A DNA stretch of 64,000 nt from Limonium bicolor. Taxonomy: Eukaryota > Streptophyta > Magnoliopsida > Caryophyllales > Plumbaginaceae. How positions within the stretch are numbered: the first letter of the stretch is position 1; every line of letters begins with the position of its first letter. The stretch spans positions 165,841,074-165,905,073 of the forward strand of contig CM041780.1 of assembly GCA_023374045.1 (NCBI GenBank). The letters run 5' to 3'. The notes under the pieces are model-generated. The model searched no databases. It saw only the letters and a list, made by a program, of their open reading frames with translations, and was not told the origin of the DNA. Shown piece by piece: positions 23,001 through 33,100 of this stretch. The position numbers were made by a program, and so were the translations under genes.

Positions 23001-25532
23001 AAAGGGAATAAAAAAATCATATAGTATGGTATTAGTATATGGTATAACATTACATAATGTTATGTGGTCAAAACGGAATTTAGATTAAGTTAAGGGCTAT
23101 ACTGAGTTAATAAGAGTTGAGAGATGAATTTTAGACTAAGGTCTATAATGTTATAAATGTTATGACAATGATATGGTTTAGATGGAATTAATATAAGGAA
23201 GGGTACTCACATAAAATAATGTGACAAACTATAAATAAATGAGATTTATAAACTAAGGTGTTTATGGAATAAACCTTAGGAGTTGTAATTATACAACATA
23301 AGATGTTACATGATATTAGGATAATAATCTTAATATAAGTTGTATAGTATAATACAACTAATGGGAATAATCATCCAATAAAAGATGATAAAATGTAACA
23401 TAAAATACAAGAGTTTATGAAACTCATGGGAATTACCTACGTGGTAAATATAAACATACACAAGGATAATGTATATAAGGTGGATATATCTTTTGGTTGG
23501 AAACCATATGATTTAATGGTGGTGGTTATTTAAAAAAAATGTATATAGTCATGAACTATAAGTTATGAGTTTTGGATACAATACAAAAATAATAATATAC
23601 TACAATCATGCATGAATACATGCAACTATAGGATATGTACCTAAGCTAGATGGTGGACAAGATTAAAAAAAATACGACGAATTAAACTCAACAGTTGAAA
23701 AATATGACGTATGAGTTTTAAGTAACAAAACCGACTATTTCAGAGAAACCCGTAACAAACAACTGTAGAAAACAGGGGTGAACTGTCGGGGTTACTTATT
23801 ATTCGGAAAAAGCGGATGTAGTTAGTCATGGAGACTGACTTATAGTTTTAATACCGTTTAGATTATACTTCTGACAAGGACGCTTGACGAGCTAGCGGAC
23901 TACACGGAGCGTAGGATCTTGCTGATTCATACTCCACCGTAATACAGTCAGGGTGAACGGTATGTAAAGGGGTTTGATCCGAGTTGTCCTAAGGTTGTTC
24001 CTTGGGCTCGGATTTGGTTGATATAACTTGTATGTTGTTATGTGTCTCTGGTTGTCTCTGAGGGCTTCCTTAGTTCAGGCTTCTGTGCGATCTGTGATAA
24101 GATTGTTTGTCTGAATGTGTTAATTAATATGCATGAATTGTATATATAGCTGCTTATTATTTACTGTTGTTGAGTTAACAGTATTGGTTCGTATATATGA
24201 ACCTATATATATAAAACGAACTAGCGGCTATGGTGCTATCTTATATGAAATATAAGGAACGTAAGTAAAACGTTGTAGCACTATGATAATAACACATACA
24301 TATTATCTGAGACTTTTGTATGGAGCATTGGCCTTTTCTATACGCCGCTCTCGTATCTAACACTGGATCCCGAGTTTACAAACTCCGGATTGGACTAATG
24401 ACCTTGGTCTGCTGTGTTAGAAAATTTGGTAATGCGATGCGATGGTATAATTAATTAATTAATGGAATGGAAGTAAAGCCAAGAGGATGTGGCTCTTGGT
24501 GCGCGCTGTGATCACAAAAACGATACCAGGATGTCCGCGTACGGGTCCGTAAGTATCAAGAAAATTTCCCGTGAGCTAGAATGGCTCGTTGGTCGGAGAC
24601 TCTACCGTTGGAGTGGCTACTGCCGTGGGTGACCCGCCATAATATATGGGTAACTAGAGACATGTCGTTTTAACGAGACATTGTCACTAGGTATAACTGA
24701 ACAACTAAAACAATTGAGACTTATACAGTGGCGAACAATACTATGGACGAGACCTAATACTTGTTTATTATTCTCGTTGTTTCGCTGGTTGTTCATTGGT
24801 TATTGTGTGGTTATTTTATTGTGTGTTGATGGTTGGATGGAGCCTACAAGGCTAAGGTAAATTAAATATGAAAACTGTACGCTACGGCAATGTACATTGT
24901 ACATTATATTGTCATTACTCAATACATTCGATATATAAATATTGTATGGAATATTAAATGAATGTTTGGATTGGATGGATGGTTAAATGTTTATGGATAT
25001 TTGGATGGTTTATGTATATTATACATTTATGCTTCAGTTTTGATTATAACTGTAAATGGTAAAGCATGAAACCAATCTAATAATAAGATGGTTAAAATGA
25101 CAAGTGACCATTAGGGTCCAGGCCCGGCATACTCAGCGTCTATCCTGATACTGATACTACACCATTTCAGGTTGTTGACCATTGTCGGAGCTGAAGAGCA
25201 GGAACAGGGTAATTGGAGATGTTGTATAGTAATGAAGATGGTGTATGGTCTTATGGTAAGGTTATGTATTTTTCAGGATTGGGTAGTCGCTCACTTGTCG
25301 ATGTTTATGGTTATGGACTTAGTATGATGTATAGGAGTTTCTCGTTATCACTGCGGTTAGCAGTTTATTTGTATTGGAAGTTGGATGTAGTTTGGCTGCG
25401 TTGCTCGCATGGGCGAGTAACGGCCGGTGACACCGAGTGAGTTTTGTAATTGTTATTTATTTTTCCGCTGCGAGACGTTTTATTTATTGCTACGTGAGAG
25501 ATTATATCGTGATTATGGAGAGGGGTGTTACA
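20070..25532 (+). repeat. 5' LTR of element A
   Basis: Begins TGAAATACCCCAAAC and ends GGGGTGTTACA. It carries several AAG|GTAA splice-donor-like sites in its first 1.5 kb (21107, 21308, 21480), a GGTCAA/TTGACC inverted-repeat group near 22310-22375 and an AT-rich middle. Open frames inside (for example 21557-21796) are identical in both LTRs and have no recognisable product. Confidence 0.9.
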
Positions 25533-25536
25533 AAAG

Positions 25537-25564
25537 TGGTATCAGAGCGGAGTACCGCTCTGAT
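25537..25564 (+). promoter_or_regulatory. Primer-binding site and overlapping hairpin, element A
   Basis: TGGTATCAGAGC (25537-25548) follows the LTR by four bases and matches the usual initiator-tRNA-Met primer complement. From 25541, ATCAGAGCGG pairs perfectly with CCGCTCTGAT (25555-25564) around an AGTA loop. Confidence 0.85.
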
Positions 25565-25761
25565 GACGAGAAAGTAGGTTAAGACAGTGAGCTTAGGACT
25601 TGGGAAACATTGGGAAACATCTGGGAGGTACAACGATTCGTCTTAAGAGATATTGTGTCTAGTAACGCAAATTGCGTGGCAGCTTAGCCTTAAGGCAACT
25701 TAATATCCATTGGTTGTATACGGTAATTTACCGAGTATTTATGTGACATACTGTACTACAG

Positions 25762-27167
25762 ATGTCTGGTGGAACTAGAGGGCGTGGTACCGGTAGAGGT
25801 GGAGGCGGTGACCCCGGCATTCCAGGAGTTGCTGAGACGGTTGCAGCCGTTCTTGCACAGCTGGGTACTCAGATAGGAAGAACCAGCCCACCCGCCACAG
25901 CCCAGGGAAACGAACTGGCTAAGTCAGTTACAGAGACCCGACCACCTACATATTCTGGGGAACCAGACCCCGTAGCTTTGAAACGTTACATCGTTGAACA
26001 TGAGAAGGCCTATGAAGCTTTACAAGTACCGGACGACAAGAAGGTCGCCATTGCTGCTTTCCATCTGAAGGATGCAGCCAGCACTTGGTGGAGGTTGGTC
26101 AAGGACCATCACCTGGCTACGCCCGACTTTTCGTGGGCTGCCTTTGTCGAGTTGCTGAGAGGGAAGTACTACCCACAGCACATCTCAAACAGGAAAGCGC
26201 CAGAGTCCGAGACACTGACCCGAGGAGGTCTGACCGTGGATGAGTATTACGCTCGATTCATTGGTCAGCTGGACTTCATTCCCGGTGTGGATTACTCAGA
26301 GACCGTGAAGGTCGAGAAGTTCCGGGGAGGACTATTATTTCGCATTCAGATGGCGATGTGTGCTACCCTCTACACTACCATCCAAGTACCAACATGAAAG
26401 CCATAAGATTCTTTACTTACTACACTACCAATTAACTTTGTGAGAACTTACCAAGGAGATTCCAGGAGTGTCATGAGGCTGCCTCGAGGACGGAGCTAAG
26501 GCTCCAGACTCGGGAAGAGACTCTCGGGGCCAAGAAAAGGAAGAACCCTGAGGGAGAGTCTGAGGGTGGAGGAGCGTCTCAGGCGATAGCCAAAAAAAAA
26601 GGGAAAGTAAGGACTTATCCCACTCTAAATTGTTTACCATATTAAATATCTTAAGAATGCCGACCCGAAACCCTAAACAGGAAATTCTTTCCAAAGAAAG
26701 GGCAGCAGGGTAACCAGGGAAAGAAAGGAAAGAGCCCGTGCTATAGATGCTAAGGCCTCTGATATCGAGGGTATGCACCTCTAGGGTGAGAACACTGCCT
26801 AAAAGACAAACACCACCAATCATAAATTCTAATGCAATCTTAACCTTTATACCACCAGATTTTAACTTAAACTTAAAAACTACCATCAGGCACCGGACAA
26901 CCCCAGCGCCACTTTTACTGTAAGCGTTGTGGGAAAGACCATCCTGGGGTCGACTGCGAAGGCCGCAAAGTCGAATGTCGGTGCTGCCACAAAGGAGGCC
27001 ATAGGGAATTCGAATGCTGGATGAACCCTGAGAGCCGTAATTACAGGCCACCAAAGAATACTCAGAAGACCTCAGCTAGAGGATCTAGAGTACCACGAGG
27101 CGGTCAGGATGGCCAGACATCTACTGATGCTGGAGCCCTGAAGGGCAAGGGAGTAGATAGGGCATGA
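25762..27167 (+). pseudogene. gag of element A, apparently interrupted by intron-like segments
   Basis: ATG 25762 opens a 211-codon frame: a Gly/Arg-rich start (SGGTRGRGTGRGGGG), then a Ty3/gypsy Retrotrans_gag domain (PPTYSGEPDP, AAFHLKDAASTWWR, FVELLRGKYYP, LTVDEYYARF, VEKFRGGL). The homologous reading continues as RFQECHEAASRTELRL (26450), a Lys-rich segment, FFPKKGQQGNQGKKGKSP (26683), and two CCHC knuckles, CKRCGKDHPGVDC and CRCCHKGGHREFEC (26915-27015), ending at TGA 27165-27167. The interruptions at 26386-26444, 26607-26680 and 26771-26889 each start GT and end AG and are AT-rich. Two one-base phase errors (an A-run at 26592-26600, and near 26750) remain. Whether it is a spliced gene or a decayed one is open. 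Confidence 0.65.
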
Positions 27168-27523
27168 GTCCCCTAACTCCATGAGACCGCTGGTGGAAGA
27201 CTTTGTTTACTTACTATGTTGTGCGCTTACTTTGGATGTTAGAAGGAGCTATGTTATAAGAATGTGGGAGTGTGTCATTGACCACTCGCCTTTTGTGTAA
27301 GACTTTGGGATTAGTTGTGTGTACTCAGTACCTATAAGCTTTAAACCTTGACGGACATATATATGAATAGGATGTTTAAGATTACATTATCATGTAGCCA
27401 ATACTCAAATGACATAGAGTCAATGAGTCCGGGAATTACTGAACCAGAATTTCCACCTGCATGGCGCACTTGCTATTGCAAGCGCTATGACAAGTAAACC
27501 ACTGAAATTTCCATCTGCCTTGC

Positions 27524-27543
27524 GCACTTGCTACAGCAAGTGC
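27524..27543. repeat. GCACTTGC hairpin in element A
   Basis: Perfect 8-bp inverted repeat GCACTTGC-TACA-GCAAGTGC. A slightly imperfect copy is at 27464-27485 and a perfect one with a different loop is in element B at 46378-46397. Confidence 0.7.
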
Positions 27544-28299
27544 AGCAACAACAACAGTAACAGCTACTGCAAATGCAACTGCAACAACTACTACTTTTTA
27601 GTCTTTTATTATAGGTATACCAAAAAAACAAAATGTTTTTCAAACGTGTTCATACAAACCCTGAGAATAGAAACCTATGCAACTATGGAAGGACAGTTAG
27701 TCCAACCACTGCAACTGGGGGAAACTATACAACCACTGTGATTGTAAACCACACCAGTTTAATTATTTGGGGATTTTCAGACAGGGCTTATAGCCAAATA
27801 CCATCAGTGTATACCCGGATTGAATACTAATCACTACTAGTGATAAATGTTTAGTCCTTATGGACAAACATACCCTTTGTAGATGCACCACCGTCAGTGA
27901 GGATGGTTTGGAAGTGAAGAGCCAAGTTGCTCAAACTATTATGCAATCTGCAATGCATCCAATTACATGGATGAGGGGACATATATGAACTATGGATGAG
28001 ATTTGATAAAAAAAAACATGGGAAAAAAAGAAAATGTGTTATACTCAATGAGAAAAAAAATAGAGGAGAAACAAGTTTGCTAATATAGCACGGATTTTAC
28101 TTACACCGAGTTGAATAATACCAGTCTATGATACAAGTTACCACGGTTGCCACAAAGGCAATATCACTCATTACAGGATAACTGATAACATGAACTATTA
28201 CACAAAAAAAAGCAAGCAAAAAGAAGAAAAAAAAAACAAACAAAAAAAAAAGAAGAAAGTAGAAGAGGAAGTAAAAGAAAAAAAAAAATATCCATCAAA

Positions 28300-28523
28300 G
28301 GGAGATTGACAATAGAATACTTCACAACAACCGTGTGACAGACATTACCAGTTTACTAAACGAGACATGGGACGACCGCACTCCGTTAGGAGCATGTGGG
28401 CCTGACAGACTTATTTATAAGTTAGTCGGGTAAGTAGTAATGTATCAGTACGGTACCCCATGCAAGTAGACAAGTAGTGTTAGGAACACGATAAGTAGTC
28501 AACTCCATTCTACGGACAGTAAG
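28300..28523 (+). other. Conserved internal block 1, element A
   Basis: About 220 bp that align over their whole length with 46785-47005 of element B, with best-kept parts TGGGACGACCGCACTCCG and GTGGGCCTGACAGAC. All frames contain stops in both copies, so it does not look like protein-coding sequence. Confidence 0.7.
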
Positions 28524-28900
28524 ACGGATTACCTCGAAGATGGACGAGAAGACCCACAGTTAAACCAACGGGCTAAAGAAATCAAGAACCTTCAACAGAG
28601 AACAGTGGACAGTATACAAAGAAGACAGAGAAACCTTTCAAGGACGTAAAAAAAAAGAAACAGGAAAACCCATAATGGACGAATAATATGTAGAAGCCTC
28701 ATAAGGATCAAGCAAATGCTTGCAATCCAGAGGAAATCTACCAGATGATATAGATATAAACGCGTGACTACGCAAGGAGAAAAGATAAAGCTATATGATA
28801 GCAGATACCTTAAGCAAAGAACAATGGATTTGGAATGTACCACTCATAGGATAATTCGCACATCTTATCTGTTTGACTCATGAGATATTAGCTGTTGAGC

Positions 28901-28957
28901 GTTTACGCCTCTGCACTCTGTATGACTGAGTGTTTTGGATTGCACTCGTGCAGTTAT
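28901..28957 (+). other. Conserved internal block 2, element A
   Basis: 38 identical bases (28901-28938 and 48241-48278) followed by a diverged but alignable TTGCAC...GCAG part. The surroundings differ between A and B. Confidence 0.7.
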
Positions 28958-29508
28958 TAATCTAGTAGGAATGCAGAAAGATAAAGTGGATATCAACACG
29001 AGAGTGTAAAAAAAAAGAACTATAACAGTGTGTTACTCCGGAGCAAAACCACCAGGAGACATGGATGACAAACATCATCTTTGTGGACATTTAGGCTGGT
29101 ACGTCTTCGTATTACAAAGACAAGTGCAAAAAAGCACTAAGTACTAACAGTAGCCAATGTCATATTATACCTCAAACTGAATATCAGTGAGAAAAGACAC
29201 ACGCATGTATGCTAGTGATCCAAACAAGTGGATTCACAGCAATGAAAAAAAAAGAGGCAAATTGAGCCTATGATTCATGGGTCCGCACCTCATACGGAGT
29301 GGGCCCATAAGAACGAACTTAGAGAGAGCACAAATAGTTAGTGCCTCACCCTTTACATATTGCGGAGCCCAGAAGGGCTAGAGTCATACCCCTCTCTCTG
29401 ATATGAGGATAACCCATGAATTGGTGAACTCTTTGAGAGCCAAGTATCCAGCGCTCCTTGTTGAGCGGCTGTGGTATACTTGTGGGGTACGGGGGCGTAA
29501 CCCTTTTT

Positions 29509-29520
29509 AAGGGGGGTAGA
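29509..29520 (+). promoter_or_regulatory. Internal polypurine tract, element A
   Basis: TTTTTAAGGGGGGTAGA, the same as the 3' polypurine tract at 30150-30166, placed about 650 bp upstream of it. Element B has an internal copy too (49069-49080). Confidence 0.6.
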
Positions 29521-30153
29521 GCCTCTTGGTTGTGCACATGTGTGCACTAAGTTTTGGCTGTTTGATATGCATTGCATACAAAAAAAAAAAGAGAATTGGT
29601 GGTGTGCGGGGCATACGAGGTTTGTTTGGTTAGTATGTGAATTATTTAGTATGCATAACATACAGTGAACTGGTTTTGATGGTTATGGTTGGTACGCGGG
29701 GCGTGTGTTGTTTGGTTTGTTTGTGTGTGATGTGCACTTGTATGTATGTATCTTACGAGATACCTGTATGACTGTTGTGTTTACACCAGGTGTGTAACAC
29801 TTTTCTTATGCTATTTGTGATATGTATTCATATTGCTTTATAGAATGATTACATATGGTATCGCCTAGATACGAAATGAATCATTAGATATGGAATGTGG
29901 AACAATGGAATGTTATGGACACCTCAGAGAGGTTGTCAGGGTTGGTAGAACTGATAGGAAATGATGGTGCTGATGGATCACCTATATCCATATATGAATG
30001 AAAACGCCACAAAGTGATGGCTATGTGCTGTATAGGCACAACACGATGTGTGTAAATGATATATCACATAGATATACATTATGGGAATAATGGGTAGTTA
30101 TACATTTATATATTTACCTATTTAATTGAGAGACTTCGGGACGAAGTCTTTTT

Positions 30154-30166
30154 AAGGGGGGTAGAC
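30154..30166 (+). promoter_or_regulatory. 3' polypurine tract, element A
   Basis: AAGGGGGGTAGAC directly before the 3' LTR; primes plus-strand DNA synthesis. It is preceded by the stem ACTTCG-GG-ACGAAGT (30132-30147), which is also found before the tract of element B. Confidence 0.85.
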
Positions 30167-33100
30167 TGAAATACCCCAAACTTATTAAACATGGATTAAA
30201 TATTTAATCACATTAATTAAGGCCTGAACATGCCTTATAAGTCAACTGAGAACAACAGTGGTCAACATAAAACAAGATGTTGCACCCTTTGACTGTTAAG
30301 AGTAAATAAATACCCAAATGGACTTCTTAGGACCTAAAAATTTGTCCTAAGTTTATTAACATAATATTAAACATATTATAACCGTTGGACAACACTCCAA
30401 CACAAAGAACAAGCACTTTCATGCTTCAAGGTCAAAAAGGGCAAAAATGTGCTCTAAGAATACCTTAAAGGTCTAATGACCTCTAAATGATATAAAATTG
30501 GATACCATAATCAAATATCATGTAAGGAACACAACAAAACCGTTGTCAAAGAAAACCAAGCCCAGAAACACCTTGCGACACAAAATGTGCACTAAAACTC
30601 CTTAAAACACGTTTTTGTGTAATCGCCTTCTAAATTGGTTTTAAATGGGCTAAAAGGTTATAAATACCTTTAAATATAATAAAATATCATATTAGGAATT
30701 TAATTCCAGAAATTTACAAATTTTTACAAATTTAATATTAAAATATTAATAAAACCCTAAAAGGGGGCCCGCTTGAGTCAACATTGACTAAGAATGGTCA
30801 AGAGGTCAAAGTTTGACCCCTTGGACCACATGAGGTCGACATACACAGGCTGGGGGAGTCAAATTTCGTCACTTCCAATACAATAAACAAGACTTAAATA
30901 AGTCTCCTTAAATTAAGGCTACTTTTGCCTTTTATTAGTTTATACACTCACTTTAGGCTCAATTATTTGATCAATCAAGCCTCAATTCGTGGGAGCCTTC
31001 CTTTCTCTTCAATCAGCCGACCCCATGTCCCCTCCTTATCTCTTTGATGAGTCACCTCCAATAATGAGACAATAAACTAATCAATAATGCATTTTCAATC
31101 AAATATTAGCCATTCTAGTCACTCTCTCTCTCCTAGCTGCATTCATTTCGGTGAAGCAGCTCCTCCAAGCTCTCCCAAGCTCTCTCAACCGAACTTCTTC
31201 AGTTGGGAAGGTAAACCTAACTTCTAAGCTTTGAATTAATGGTTTAAGGCTTGTTTTTGGCTCTTTTTCTTCATCTCTTCACCACCTATGCTTAGATCTC
31301 ATGACTAATCAGTTCCTATGGCTTATTCTCAGTGTTCTAAGGTTAGAACATCAATCAAATTCGAATTAAACAAGTTTAGAGACCAAGGTTGCTCAAAATC
31401 TCATTTTAAGGTAAAAATGTGCTTTAAGCTCATAACTTTTGATTCCCTTCAAGTTCGGCTGTGAAACTTTGGTCATAGCCTCATCTTCTTCTCCTTTTCA
31501 TGTGGAATCTGTTGGTTAGCCATTTGGAGCAAGGATGGCCGAGATCCAAAGGAAATACCCTCTTTTAAGGCATTTTTCCAAGGTAAAACCTAATAACAAG
31601 GTAGCTTGTTGAGATCTAGCTATTTCCTATGTCAATATGGTGGATCTAACACCTTGTGGTGTGTTTGATTCAGGTCGAAACCATCTTGAACTCTCCTTGC
31701 ATTCTTAAGGTGATTTTTGCCTTAAATCTTACATTAAATTACTTCTTATGGTTAGATCTTTCTTGGAGACTAACTAGGCCTTGGTTTCTGTTGAAAACAT
31801 GTAAAACAAGCTGTGGAGAATTTCTCCTTAAGGTGGCGAACTTGAACAAGGCTTTACCTAAGCTAAATCAAGGTATAAATCACTTAAAACCTTAACTTGA
31901 TACATTAACACAAGTTTAAGTGTGTGTATATTAATTGCCGTGAGTGAAGGAGAAAAACAAGGTCTTGTTTGACCTTAAAATGTTTAAGGAATGGTTTAAT
32001 AAATTTTATAACTAATTAAACAAGCATAATTGTCAAATTTAAGACATTATGTGGAAGTTTGGTAATTAAATGGAAAGTGTGTGGTGAGGCCGAAATTTAT
32101 AAGTGTTTTTGGGACATTTATGTGTAATTTATTTTGCAAGCCAATGTTTGTAATAAGGCCATGTATTTTAGGCCATTTTATTTATGCATTTACAAGCTTT
32201 TAATTAAGTTTAAGTAGTATAAATGCATTACCGAAAATAAATGGGGTATTAGGTGTGATTAAATTAAATCTGGGGGCTTTAGAATAATAAGGCCGAAAAT
32301 TAGAGGTAAAAAGGAGTTAAAATAAAGTTTATAAGATTTTATAAAGTTTTGGGGTTAAATGGTGATTTCTAGAAAGTTTGGGTGAAAACCGTAATTATAA
32401 GGAATTGGTGGTCAAGGAAATATTAAGGTGGTCAACCCTGACCATATGCTAGGTTTTGACCAAATTAGATAAGTTAGATAACTTATTTAAGGTCTTATAA
32501 TAAGATAAGTATTTTATGGTAATATTTTTATAACATATGTGGTGAATATGTTATTACCGAAAATTAAGGGTGTAAAATGGTATTTTAAACACCCATGGGC
32601 TATTAGGAATTTTTAGGAATTTATTTGGTGGATTTTGGAATTAAAATGAACTATATATGTATAATATATAGTTATTATGTCATTATGACACTTTGGAGAA
32701 AAATAGATGGTGGAATGGTAAATACCAAAAGTATATGGGTTAATAAGGATATTTATAACCCTTTGGTGGAATTTGGTGATTTTTAGAATTATTAAGAGAA
32801 TTTATTAAGATATGTGTATGAAATATGGTTTTAATGATATGGAAGAACTATATGTTATAAATAGGGCCAAATGGCAATTATAGAATAGCACAAGGGCTGT
32901 TCGGAATTTACAAAAAATAACCATAGGTTATACTCTTTTATAAGTTAGAAATGTTATATTAAATGGTATATATAACATGGTAAAAAGAAAGGGGTGATTT
33001 TGTAAATAAAGGAAACTATGGTTTATGGAAAAGAATAAGATTTTCTTATGGTGCCTAAGAGGCAATAATAAATAGTTTTGTATAAAGACTATAGGTTATA

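Larger units (their letters stand above)
27168..30153 (+). other. Non-coding internal region of element A
   Basis: No pol domain or convincing frame. It contains two GCACTTGC hairpins (27464-27485, 27524-27543), A-rich tracts (28206-28290), two blocks shared with element B (28300-28523 and 28901-28957) and an internal polypurine tract at 29509-29520. The sharing of such blocks with B in the absence of coding sequence points to RNA-level or DNA-level function, or to a common ancestor. Confidence 0.6.

Noticed and set aside
27487..27741. 84-codon Cys/Asn-rich frame in element A
   Set aside because: It arises from CAA/CAG-rich low-complexity DNA next to the GCACTTGC hairpins; no homology.
28206..28290. 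A-rich tract as a poly(A) tail of a retroposed gene
   Set aside because: No gene-like sequence precedes it, and it lies inside element A with other A-runs; simple low complexity is more likely.
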